Shown: one piece after another, positions 54,075 to 64,000 of the stretch
Layout: each line of letters begins with the position of its first letter
Numbering within the stretch: position 1 is the first letter of the stretch
From: Coenobita brevimanus
Taxonomy: Eukaryota > Arthropoda > Malacostraca > Decapoda > Coenobitidae
Assembly (NCBI GenBank): GCA_032717465.1
Contig: CM064669.1
Span: 50,926,194 to 50,990,193 of the forward strand
Direction of reading: 5' to 3'
DNA: 64,000 nt
Notes under the pieces: generated by a model
The model's database searches: none
What the model was told of the DNA's origin: nothing
The model's input: the letters and a program-made list of their open reading frames with translations, nothing else
Program-made: the position numbers and the translations under genes

Positions 54075-55323
54075 GTGGGTAAAAATTTTGTTGCAGCATG
54101 CATTAATTTCTGGATGTTGGTTCAATAACCTTTCATTTGCAACACTGAAATTTGTCGTATTTAGCCGAGGATTTTTTTTTTTTTTTTTTTTTTTAGCCAG
54201 TGCTGGTCAACAAATTCAGTAATGTTACTTCTGACAGCTCCTATAGACTATTTTGTTTGTATATTGTTAGGAGCGTAGAAGTGGACTTGGGAACTGTGCT
54301 GAAGAGTAAGTTTTGATTACCACAAGCAAGCCGGTGCAACGAAATATCAAATTGGTGGTCATTTATCGAATTGGGAGTTTCAGTAGGAAAACGTTATAAT
54401 TTTTTTCACCATAGCTAGGTTCATACATGCCTAAATATCTGGAATGCGTCAAAGCATTGTGCTTAATTTAACTGTTAATTAAAAATCAGGATTCAGAGTG
54501 AAATAAAGCTAAAGTAGGTGAGTATTTCCAGTTTAGATCACCAACACACCTTGACAGACTTCTGTTTTGCATAAATATTAATTTATGGTGCAAATGAATA
54601 TATTATCATGGTGGTGGTAGGTGGTGGCGACCATCATCCACTTGATGTAGTGCTGCCTACTTCTTCCTTAGTCTTTGTCATTCTTTTTCTGTGCCTGCCC
54701 TCCTCTCTTCCTATTTCTCCCATCTTTCCTGTCACTTCTTATTGCTTTTCTTTCCTTTACAGGTGGCTTTACATTGAGTGACAAATGGTTTCCTATGCTG
54801 AGTGTGAGGAGAACCAGAGGTCATTTTTAATGGCAGAATAAGTGGATGGCAGAAGATTGGAGAACTCTTGCCTCTCTTTACTTTGAAGGGGTTCATGTTT
54901 CATGCCAAGGTTATCTGCAAAATGTGTGAGAAGTTACTCTATATGGCAGTGAGGCTGTGTGAGAGAAGAGGATATACTGTATATAGTCGCACTAGAATGC
55001 TCAGAAATTATGATGTTGTGATAGATGAGTTAGAGTCTCAATGAGTGACAGCAGAGAATACTGTAGTGCACTGCAAGACAGATTAAGAAATATTTAGAGG
55101 AATTATGTGAATTGATAGGTTGATGGTTTGAACTTGACATAAAGGGGAAGGGAAATGGATTAGGAGGGTCACAGATAAGAATACAGAGAGGAGTGGCCAA
55201 AGGCAGACTGAGCAAGATGAGAGATGTCCTGTGTGTAATCTGTGTGCAGTATTATAGGAATGGAGGATGGGGGAGAGTCCTCATCTTTACTGTCTTTGTC
55301 TTATTCTTGAATTATCTCTACAG

Positions 55324-55372
55324 GTACAATGCAAAGAGGCGCCACTGGAGGAGGACCAAGCTTAAGCTGTAG
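55324..55372 (+). CDS. RPL39: RPL39 exon 3 and stop
   Basis: 49 nt complete the split Arg and read YNAKRRHWRRTKLKL, then TAG. This is the invariant eL39 C-terminus and closes a 51-aa protein, the normal family length. The acceptor is CTACAG. Confidence 0.95.
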
Positions 55373-55438
55373 GTCATCAGGGTTGGTCTGCAGATGTTGA
55401 CAAGGACTGCACCTATCACTTGTGCTGACTAAAAGTTC

Positions 55439-55444
55439 AATAAA
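55439..55444 (+). terminator. RPL39 polyadenylation signal
   Basis: AATAAA 67 nt after the RPL39 stop, preceded by a short 3' UTR. A compact 3' UTR is usual for ribosomal protein genes. Confidence 0.75.
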
Positions 55445-55459
55445 TCTTTAAGTAGATCA

Positions 55460-57389
55460 CATCATCTGGTTTCTGTGCTAACCTCATTGTACTACACTAT
55501 AATAAACACCCAAGTTAAACCATGATGTGTGATGAAATTAATCTAGAAAGCTATTTGCTACTGGAGTAGCAAATAGCTTTCCCCATTAAAAATGTGAATT
55601 GTAGTATGAAAATTTTTTTGTACTTTCAGGCTTGTGAACAGTTTCAACCCATGCCACTTTGAGAGCTTGTAGCATTGGGTTACAGGTACATAAGCAGAGG
55701 ATAGCTGCTGTATGCCAGGTGGCCCATGCTAGGCAGGTTCTACAAGAGTGACTAAACTGAAAGAATGAGATAAGGATAATAATGAAGGATCCCTCACCCT
55801 CCAAATCCCCAGATACAACTCTATTCTTGTGCAAGTGTGGTTGCACCTTTACCAACAAACATATGACAGTTATGTGTCGTAACAGGTTTGTTTGGGCAGG
55901 ATACACAAGAGACAGGTGGAAAGAGTCTGTGCTATCAATTTCCTTGTCCTTCACAGACTGTTTGGATGTAGAAAGCTAGAAAATCACAAGCGTAAGACCA
56001 ATTGGCATTGGAACCTCTGCCTGTTCTTAGTGAACTATTACGCATATTATATGGGTGTTCACATAAAGTATGTCGGTTACATATTTTCAGCATAAACTAT
56101 GCTTCTGTCATGTGGAAAGAGAAAGGTTTGATAGGCAGTCATTCACATCCTTCAATGTATTCAAGATCAGTGGCTTAGCCAGAGTGGCAGTGGCCACTCC
56201 GTTTACGAGCCCTAGCTAATATACTGTACATCCCTGAACAAGATGCAGCAGATAAAGACTTGTTTCATCAGCTGCTTTCCTCTCGCTGATTATGTTTAGT
56301 ATTGTCTGCAGTGGCAGTCTATATCTCATCATTGATTCTGCAGATGCTGTTCTGAACCGTTTTATCAGTGCAGTATCTTTCAAACGCAGAGTGAAGGCTA
56401 TGGCATATTATCGGAAAAGAAATAGATTTTGTGTTAGAAGGGACAGCTGCTGTCAACTTCAAACATTTGGTTTTGAAAAGCAAAACGTGTTTTCCCTTGC
56501 AGGCAAACCTGTGCGGGGCGGGGGGAAGGGGGGGGGGATGTTGCTTGTGAGGGACGGTTAAGGAAAGTTGGGGTTATGAAGGGTCTCTTGCTCAGCTTTG
56601 GCAGCAAACTCGTGTTGTCTGATGCTTCATGAAGATTGCATTGACGTGTCGGCCAGTACACGGGCCATATACCATTGGCTGGCACTTTGTGGTCTGTCTG
56701 GTGACAGCACAAGTACCTTGCTAGGGTGACAAATCGGCAGCCTCATGGGCGTATATTAACCGCGAGGTTCATTTACCATAAAGAAGGGACAGCTTCAGCA
56801 GGTCGGCTGACTCATAGTAAAAGGTTGTTGCTGAAGGGTATAAAACTACGAGAATGAGGATAAACAAAGAAGGCGTAACCTGCGTCAGCAAGTGCTTGCC
56901 ATGACGAGGACCTAATAAATGTGTGTGTGTCTGTGTGTGTGTGGGGAGTGAAAAGCAAGACGATTACTGTCAACATGCCAAGAGCTGTAATTGACAATCT
57001 TATCTTGTCCCGTCCGACCTAACATTATTGCAGTTTTCGTGTAATTAATATTTCCTCAAATGTGTTTGTTGATTATTCTGTCTATGATGGTGTCACACAT
57101 AGCTTCACCTCAACGCGTGGCAGCTTGATTTTGGAACTGCAGCAATGATGCAACCTTTTCCTGCCGCCACTTTCTCATACATTTCCCTTTTACGTATGTC
57201 TCAGTGGTCTCATATTATTTATTTTCAAAAGTGGATGATAATAATTGTTTGACAGAAAAGACAGCAGCGGAGTAAAGTTACGACCGTACAGCGCGTGTTT
57301 GAACAAGCCGCCCCTGCCAGTGGTGTAAAGAGGCAGGGAAGGCGTCTGCTCGGTTATAAACGTCACAACCTGTCGCTTTGCTTGCCACT
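55460..57389. other. Intergenic stretch between RPL39 and macroH2A
   Basis: No convincing coding frame on either strand. A short GT run (56921-56942) and a G run (56516-56537) are the only simple repeats. I see no recognisable mobile element. Confidence 0.5.
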
Positions 57390-57548
57390 CGACACCAGCC
57401 AATCCTGGGTAGACCTTCTCTGATAAAGGCTTCAGAGGCATTTAAAAACCGGCGTAGGAGATCCGGGAAGTGCAAACTTCAATTTATCTAAGAGACATAC
57501 TGGAGTCTATTCAGTAGCGGGGGGTAGTTGAGAGTCGCTTACAGTCGT
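57390..57548 (+). promoter_or_regulatory. macroH2A promoter region
   Basis: A CCAAT box at 57399-57403 lies about 110 bp upstream of an initiator-like TTCAGT (A at 57513). AGTCGT, which fits the DPE pattern, starts 3 bp later than canonical (+31). The region is more CpG-rich than its surroundings. Start site inferred. Confidence 0.35.
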
Positions 57549-57619
57549 GGCTAATATCGATTACATTCTGTAGGATTTTTTTGTGTTCAAGGCCAAATTA
57601 TTTTGAAGAGCCAGGAATC

Positions 57620-57800
57620 ATGTCCGCCCGTGGTATAGCGAAGAAGAGACAGAAGAACATAAGTAAGTCTCAGCGAGCCAATGTGTTGTTCCCTGTAGGC
57701 CGCCTGCACCGCTACATGAAGGCTGGCCCAGGCACTCGAAAACTGAGGATAGGCATAGGGGCACCTGTTTATGCAGCCGCCGTCATCGAGTATCTCACAG
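57620..57800 (+). CDS. MACROH2A1: macroH2A exon 1 (coding part)
   Basis: ATG at 57620, then [20 protein letters not shown] and the alpha-1/L1/alpha-2 part of the fold. The frame is open a little upstream but has no earlier ATG. Donor ACAG/GTATAC, phase 1. Confidence 0.93.
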
Positions 57801-60800
57801 GTATACCCTGCCAGTGTAATGTGTGTTCTGCTTTTGATAAATGTTATTGTAACTTTGGGTAGTGATGGTTGTCAGTCCAAGGATTTGCAGTCATTGGTTA
57901 TTTCAACAGCCTCTGCCTATTACCTTACAGTATTTATTAATCTCAGGGGTTTCCATCCCTCTCTCTCTCAAGGGAACTGAAAATTTGGCCTTATATTTCA
58001 AAAACATTAGCTTTAAGGAAATGCCCTTTGTGATACCTGCTTCATGTTTTGATGTAAAAATGGCTCAGTCCTGAAAGATATGTGATTTGATGTTCAAAGA
58101 ATGTCATTTACAGTTTTGCGGTGTCCTGCTGTTAAAGTGCTTTGTGGTACATATGTTTCTTTTATCAAGTGTTTTGTGAATGCGCAGATCAGCCTTTTTG
58201 AGGTGATGGTTACTCTCCAGTCTTTAGTGATGCATCAGTCCCGTCAAGTCCCCAACTCCTAAAACCCCTCCTAAACATTATGTCATCCCACATTTTCCTT
58301 GGTTCACCAGAAGGGACTTTCCCATCCAAGTTAATATCTGTAAGTCGTTTTACCAGTTTCCATGTACAGTTTGCCCTGATAAATATTTTATTTTTTTTAT
58401 ATTGTGGTATAAAAAGGGAAAGACATAATGATATGTAACCTGTTGTCATAAAATATTGAATCACAAGTGCAAATAACTTTAATGAGCACAAAATAATGTG
58501 GAATATCAAATGCTGAAGCAAGATGGCAGTCCAGTGCAGAATTAATGAAACCCACAAAAATTGGATGGCCAAGAAAATTTTTGAGATGTGGAAATTATTT
58601 GCATAATTGCAGTTTTGAAAATACCTTGGGAAATTTCAAAATAGACCATATCATAGAGTGACAGAATATAAGAGAGTAGTGGAGGAGCGATTGGGTAAAT
58701 GTGATTTGGAGCAGAGGGGGGATGTGGAAGGTGTGTGCAAGATATTCATAGAAGAAATCTGTGCAGCATGTGAGGTGGTGTGAAGAGAAGCTGAAAGGGG
58801 GTGCAAGGAACAGCATGGTGGAATGATGAGGTGAGACAGGCTGTGGTGCAACAGAAAAAAGCATACAGTGATTCAGTGAGAAACGGGCGTGGAGGAAGTT
58901 GAGAGATGGAAGAGTTATATGCAGAGAGGAAGAGGGAGGTGAAAAGATTAGTAAGAAAGAGTAAGAAGAGAGTGCATGGGGAATTTAGAAGGAATTTGAT
59001 TGTAAAGTGGAGGGAATGTATGAAACTGTTTTGGAAAGGGGTAGAGTTAGAAATAAGTCAGAGTGAAAGATAAAAATGGTAAGTTGCTAATGGAGAAGGG
59101 AGAAAAATGAACAGATGGTGAAGAACACTTTTAAGAACTGTTGAAATTAGAGAATAAATGTAATGCAAGTCTAAGTGGCTGAGAGAAGGAGGGAGGTGAG
59201 AAAATTTGGATAATACCTAGGGGCAGTCCCTGTGGTACGGTAACCTGGATAATACAGTGACCCTGTATCCCAGCTTGGTAGGTGAAATACCTTCCACAGG
59301 CTCAGAGGCTTAAGTTGCAGAGGTGAGCACCATGGCTAAGTACTTTTCCTCAAGGCATCTGTCTCTTTACCCATGTCGTTCCCCATTACCTAGTACTGAT
59401 TCAGCATGTGGGAGTGGCCCAGCTCCATGGAAATGCACCAGCTACAGTATAGTTGCATAGTGACTGCAGTACCGTATATGCTTAAAGCTTACAAAGCCAA
59501 GTTTTGAGTAGTTGAAAACTTTGGCCATCTTTGAATAAAGCCAGTCAGAAATTTATCCAAGTCAGAAAGTACCGTATTGTTAACCAAACTTACCAGAGTT
59601 TGGAGTTTGTTACTTACATACTGTATATACCTACTCAGCATCAGCTGTATAATTAATACCTACTGGTAACGGTGAAAGTAATCATTCTATAAAAAAGTAC
59701 TGTAGACTAACATCAGTATTCTTATATTTCAGCTGAAGTGTTGGAGTTAGCGGGAAATGCAGCTCGTGATAACAAGAAATCGAGAATCACACCCAGACAT
59801 ATACTTCTGGCCATAGCTAATGATGAAGAATTACACCAGGTAATAAATGACTGTTATTGTAGATTTGTAGTTTGAAGTGATGTAAAATTTGTATTACAAT
59901 AGGCCGGACATTGCTTAATGAAGCATTTGATGTATGCTGTTGTCATGGGAGGGAGTTGGAATAAGATTTGTGTAACATGAGTTGATGGTGCCAGTATTAA
60001 CCCTGTCAAGCACCTGTGACTAACTCTTAACTGGATAAAGACACCTGCCATTAGGTGGAACAGAAAGCTAGTTTTTCCAACCCTGAGAGGGCTAATGGTA
60101 TCAATATTAACACTCGTATATTACTATAATTACTCTCAGCTGATTAATACTCTCTGGCATGAGCTGGGACAGAAGACTAGTTGTCATCCTTGTCATGAGA
60201 GAGTGTGAACAGAAAAGTGGGAGTTGTGTTGATCATGAGAGCCTGAGTAGAGAACTAGGCGTTAGTCTTTATCGTGAAAGTTAGTGTAAACAGAAAACTA
60301 GGTGTTAGTTGTCTTGATTGTGAGAGTTAGTGTGAACAGAAAACTAGGCGTTGTACTGATTTGAGAAAGTTGAATGTGTGCTGTCTTTACCCAGCTGCTG
60401 CGCCATGTCACCATCGCCTCGGGTGGGGTGCTGCCCAAGATTCATCCAGAACTGCTGGCAAAGAAACGGGGGGGCAAGTTCATCACTGGAGCAAACACCC
60501 CTGTCACAGTCCCCTACAAGAAACCCATCGCCACAAAGCCGCCCGCACATAAGAAGGTACTGATTGACCTATTGTGTTTATGGAAGTTTTATGCTGCCCT
60601 CCCCTATTTTTAAATATAATTTTTACCAGATTATTCTCTGCCATCTTAAATGTCAGGACCAACTTGCCTAGACCCGGGCTCCTACGCTCCTCATGGGGCG
60701 ACATAGGATTGGTTGATTGATTTACCTCCTCCCCCCCCAACTCTGGGCATAGTCTTCACAGCCTGGTCCCAAGGCCCAGTAGTCCTCCTACATATCATAC

Positions 60801-63056
60801 ACCTCTACATGTCACCACTTTGGCACTAACACCCACCCTCCATACTGAATACTTGCTAAGGCTTTCTCATACAGGACTGGTGTATTGGTATTAGCGGGGG
60901 TATTTTGACGACATGTCGGCGGATCTTCTGGTAGATTGGTAAAGTCTGCCTGTTATGAAATTCACGTCCTTAAACTGTTCCCTGCCCCAGCGGGGATTTG
61001 AACCTGGGTCTGGTAGGACTGCAGGCCACCTCTCTACCGACTGAGCCACCGCCTCCCCTCTTGATTATACTCGTTTACTCAAACTTGGCCCATTTGTGTA
61101 GCCAGGTTTCGACAGATGGGGGACCAAGATGGGGCCAGGCCCTGTTTAGGTGGGACCATTGCTAGATACTGTCCACAAATTAAATAATTCAAATTGGGGG
61201 ATGGCCTTAACAGGAGTACTTCCAGGCTACCTTATCCTCACACACCTCTCTTACTCTTCCAGACACTCTCTTCTCTTCCTACTGTTTCACCAGTAGGCTA
61301 TACAGTTTCATCAGTATGCTCTTCCACTCCATTCCTCAATACTCTGTTTCACATAAAATCTGCCTTTGTCAGCATGGCCCTCACTTTCACAAACTTTCTT
61401 TGGAACCTAGTCTATGTCATTGCGCATTTACTTTATTCTTATCTCATACTGTAATACAGCATACCCTCATACAGTGTGTTCTCTTAGATGCCAAATGCCA
61501 AAATCAATGGTAATGTGGGCGGTTCATCGCCAGCTGGATCCAACACTCTGGCTGCTTCCAACTCGCCAGCACAGGCCAAATCTCCCAGTGCAGCAGCCAG
61601 TGTGACTTCAGGTAAGGAAATATAGCTGGTGGCCTCATGAACTTATAGTGATTTATTGTCTCTGCCTTAGAATTATATTTTTGTTCATGATAAGAGAAGA
61701 GCTTGTACTGGTATATATTTTCAGTGCTGTGAAAAGAATGTGTATTTCTGTTCATTATTGTCATACCATTTATAATGTGAATCATAATAATCATATAACA
61801 CTAAGAACACCTGTGTGCCATAACTTAGTGCCCTAATACATATTGATTTCAAGTAGTTATGAATTAGGAAGTATTGTGGGTGGGACATTTCCCATTGAAT
61901 CATAGATAATTGACCTTTTCTTTCTCACATCTCATTAATCTGTAGACTGCTGTGCCCTTTATGTGTAAAAGATTTCTCCAAGTTGTGTTGTGGTTGCACT
62001 GGCTCATAGAGAATTCAGAGAAGTATAAGTGTATCAGTTATTGGGTAAATAAATACCATAGTTTAGTTGCTACGATGTTCTCAAATTATTAATTTATATA
62101 TTATTATTTTTTTCCAGACACAAATTTAACCCTCTTAGGAACGATGATGTAAATTGCGTCATATTAGAGTTGAACTGAAGAGTAACCGATGACTCAGTTT
62201 GTGTTAGGATTGGGTTGAAGAGATATCAGTTAGACAATTTTTGACAAAAATATTCACCAAAAATTAAGTTTTAGCTTGAAGTGCATCAGGCTTTGGTGAG
62301 CAATAGGGGGAGGGGTTATTTCAAGGCCATCACTCTCAAATAGTCAGTGTCCTCTTGGCTTTTGGTAGTGTGTGTGGGGGTGTGCGTGCGATTTTTGGCG
62401 ATATACTGTACTCAAAAACTGTTGGTTGTATCAAAATTCCGAAATCACCGTGAGAAAGGCAGTGAAAATCTGCATTTAGACTTATATATTGCTCTTGCAC
62501 AGTGCTGGCAAAATTTTACACTAGGAGGTTCGGAAGCTGTTTCCACTCTGGGAATAGTGCATTCTTACTGCATAATGGTCTCTTACTCATCAGTGTTGTG
62601 CGTTTTTATTCGCTTATATTATAAACATCACTGAAGATGATAGTATGTCATTTATACCAGTATAACCAATTTCCTGGGCAAATCAAATCAATGGGAATGT
62701 TTTCCTTTGTGCATTGTCAGAGGCTGTCTCCATTCTTTCTGATCACGTCACAGAAACTTAGAGAAAACTTACAGTTCCCGAGAGGGTTAATGGTATGAAG
62801 TGGAAGGGGGCATACTGAAATGTGGGTGTACATATTTCTAGATAGTTTATCTATAAATAGTACAAAAGCAAAGCGAAGAAAATTCAGTTTTCAACCCAAC
62901 TTGCTAAATGGTGTTGATAATATTTGATTCCCCCTCCCCCCATTAGGTGCCTCTTCTCCCCTGAAGTTACGAGCAAAAGGAAAGGACATGTCAGCTGCAA
63001 CCCAACCGGGGAACTTTACAGTTCTTTCTGAGAAAAAACTCTTCCTTGGTCAGAAG
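57620..63056 (+). CDS. MACROH2A1: macroH2A histone variant gene, 5' part (partial)
   Basis: Core histone macroH2A, a chromatin variant with an H2A fold, a linker and a C-terminal macro domain. Five exons in frame (181, 107, 162, 124 and 110 nt) give 228 residues; the rest lies beyond the right edge. The histone fold (about 1-120) includes [52 protein letters not shown] and NDEELHQLL. Acidic-patch residues E57, E62, E65, D91, E92 and E93 are all present. [19 protein letters not shown] is diagnostic for macroH2A. The linker is Ser/Ala/Pro-rich, and exon 5 ends in [13 protein letters not shown], the entry to the macro domain. The L1 loop is two residues longer than in vertebrate macroH2A. Paralogue number is arbitrary here. 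Confidence 0.93.
58640..59090 (+). pseudogene. LINE ORF2 fossil (endonuclease-RT linker) in macroH2A intron 1
   Basis: With frameshifts, the plus strand reads [20 protein letters not shown] and later [20 protein letters not shown], then [10 protein letters not shown] and KLFWKGVE. This is the region between endonuclease and reverse transcriptase of non-LTR retrotransposons (WWNDEV... KLFWK). It could be an internal part of the same LINE as family B, but there is no overlap to prove it. Confidence 0.75.
59733..59839 (+). CDS. MACROH2A1: macroH2A exon 2
   Basis: 107 nt, phase 1 to 0, [16 protein letters not shown] through NDEELHQ: the acidic patch and alpha-3. Acceptor TTTCAG, donor CAG/GTAATA. 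Confidence 0.95.
60395..60556 (+). CDS. MACROH2A1: macroH2A exon 3
   Basis: 54 codons, [20 protein letters not shown] then LAKKRGGK and a basic/Pro linker. Acceptor ACCCAG, donor AAG/GTACTG, phase 0. Confidence 0.95.
60635..60722 (-). repeat. Interspersed repeat family A, copy 5 (short)
   Basis: CATCTTAAATGTCAGGACCA, ACTTGCCTAGACCCGGGCTC and CTCCTCATGGGGCGACATAG only. It abuts the end of the tRNA-derived SINE at 60725. Confidence 0.7.
60725..61060 (-). mobile_element. tRNA-derived SINE (family C) in macroH2A intron 3
   Basis: On the minus strand the head has an A box TGGCTCAGTCGG (61048-61037) and a perfect B box GGTTCAAATCC (61003-60993), 33 bp apart. A body of about 250 bp follows and is shared with the copy near 19047-19240. 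The acceptor stem does not pair, so it is a retroposon and not a tRNA gene. Confidence 0.8.
61488..61611 (+). CDS. MACROH2A1: macroH2A exon 4 (linker)
   Basis: 124 nt, phase 0 to 1: [20 protein letters not shown], then an Ala/Ser/Pro-rich stretch. Acceptor CTCTTAG, donor TCAG/GTAAGG. It is supported by exact phase continuity; the linker is poorly conserved. Confidence 0.85.
62947..63056 (+). CDS. MACROH2A1: macroH2A exon 5 (linker to macro domain)
   Basis: 110 nt, phase 1 to 0: [19 protein letters not shown], then [15 protein letters not shown]. The last part matches the macroH2A sequence immediately before the macro domain (TVLSxKxLFLGQK). Acceptor CATTAG, donor AAG/GTAAGA. The next coding exon was not found before 64000. 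Confidence 0.93.
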
Positions 63057-63326
63057 GTAAGATACTTTGAGGAAAATTTTACCTTTGCCATTTAAGTTGA
63101 TGCTAAATACAGGTATTTTCTTTTGCCCATTTTTGTTGGCTCTGACCACATAGATACATATATTTGGACTTTGTTTTGATTGTGTGGAGCAGTTATGCAG
63201 GAAGGAAAATAATCCCATTACAGTTTTTACATACCACTGCACTTGACACTTGAGCCTAGTACTATGTATGTGGTACTGTTATTTTGTTCTTCCAGTTACA
63301 GTGATATTGTGATCCGCCATCTAGAG

Positions 63327-64000
63327 CAGAGGTGTCAAACGGGCCACATGTGGCTCTCAAAGAGGAAAAGAGTGGCCCACGATGACTTAAGAAAAAATGA
63401 GAAATAACAAATGGAAAATCCCGTAAAATTTGTCATATGATCAAGTGACAAATGAATAAATGAAAATCAAGTGAACAAATGTTACAACATTGTTAGGAGA
63501 TATTTATAATTTGATTGATAACGATACTATTTGAATAATTTATTGGTGAACAGATATGTCACAAAACTTTTATTTAAATATTATCAATAAACCAGTGCCA
63601 CTGCAGGATTAGCAGACGTACCGAACTTCTCCGAGCATTTGAATAGGCTTCAGCTTTGCCGTATAATATACTGGCATTTTCATTCAACAAGTTTCCTGTT
63701 ATATATTGCAAATTTTGAATTTGCCTGCACTTTAAAGTAATGATGTATAGTACAGTGTGTATAGTTCTCTGATCGGATGGAAATCTGGAAACAGTATTTC
63801 CTATTTTGGTGAATTTGAACGAAGAGCAAAACATAAACACACTGGTCGAGGCTCTCAGGGATACACAGTTTTGGGTGAGTTGATGCCTTCTTAACCGGTA
63901 TTATCGTATTGTTTCTACATTTATTTGAGGTCAGTGGTTATTGTAGCTTGTAGTGAATGGGAATAAGAGTTGTTGGAGTAGTCACCAGTTGAAATTGATT
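63327..64000. mobile_element. hAT-type element end (partial, right limit unknown)
   Basis: CAGAGGTGTCAAACGGGCCA is the kind of terminus found on many hAT elements (CAGNGGTGTCAAAC). The matching opposite end is not seen before 64000, so the element either extends past the window or is truncated. It lies in a macroH2A intron. Confidence 0.45.

Noticed and set aside
51590..55323. snoRNA in the RPL39 introns
   Set aside because: Ribosomal-protein introns often host snoRNAs, but I found no convincing paired C/D boxes or an H/ACA fold by eye; a snoRNA search would be needed.
57581..57619. Upstream in-frame extension of macroH2A
   Set aside because: The frame is open but starts at TTG, not ATG; ATG at 57620 gives the normal N-terminus.
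60981..61060. tRNA gene on the minus strand
   Set aside because: Good A and B boxes, but the acceptor stem does not pair and a body shared with another locus follows; it is a SINE head.
63295..63320. Next macroH2A exon after the TTCTTCCAG acceptor
   Set aside because: Joined in phase it gives Leu-Gln-stop and does not resemble the macro domain.

Overview
The window is nuclear DNA from an arthropod, most likely a decapod crustacean (shrimp, lobster or crab). The genes have GT-AG introns and metazoan families, dinucleotide and tetranucleotide microsatellites are extremely dense, and LINE/SINE copies end in GATA-type tails. The species cannot be named from the sequence alone.

Four protein-coding genes can be assembled exon by exon, each with consistent splice phases. 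(1) On the minus strand, a follistatin-related protein 1 (FSTL1) gene runs from a 5' UTR exon at 22983-22933 through seven introns to a stop at 11034, giving 330 aa. Its probable 3' UTR reaches about 9485. (2) On the plus strand, an SH3BP5 (SAB; fly parcas) homologue has ten coding exons from 24111 to 41739 (612 aa). (3) On the plus strand, RPL39 (eL39, 51 aa) has two clear coding exons at 53971-54074 and 55324-55372. Its proposed first exon at about 51551-51589 carries a 5'TOP leader and only the ATG. (4) On the plus strand, the 5' part of a macroH2A gene begins at 57620. It encodes the histone fold, the linker and the first residues of the macro domain, and it runs off the right edge.

Layout: 1-9.4 kb has no recognisable gene and is a mosaic of microsatellites and short interspersed repeats. 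9.4-23 kb is FSTL1, with introns full of simple repeats. FSTL1 and SH3BP5 are divergent, with start sites about 1.1 kb or less apart. 24-42 kb is SH3BP5, whose introns hold a pogo-like element with a nested SINE, a hAT-like MITE and a second 5S-derived SINE. 42-51.5 kb is intergenic and contains a 1.96-kb element with terminal inverted repeats of about 420 bp. 51.5-55.5 kb is RPL39. 57.5-64 kb is macroH2A, with a LINE ORF2 fossil and a tRNA-derived SINE in its introns.

The genes are unrelated housekeeping or secreted-factor loci; nothing suggests an operon or a dedicated gene cluster. The most unusual content is in the repeats. Two nearly identical copies of a retroposon have a head derived from the 3' half of 5S rRNA. 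They share a 3' tail with a local LINE family and with a tRNA-headed SINE. Other notable points are the long-inverted-repeat element, a 19-nt microexon and an exactly spaced Inr/DPE promoter in FSTL1, a two-residue L1-loop insertion in macroH2A, and unusual residues in RPL39.
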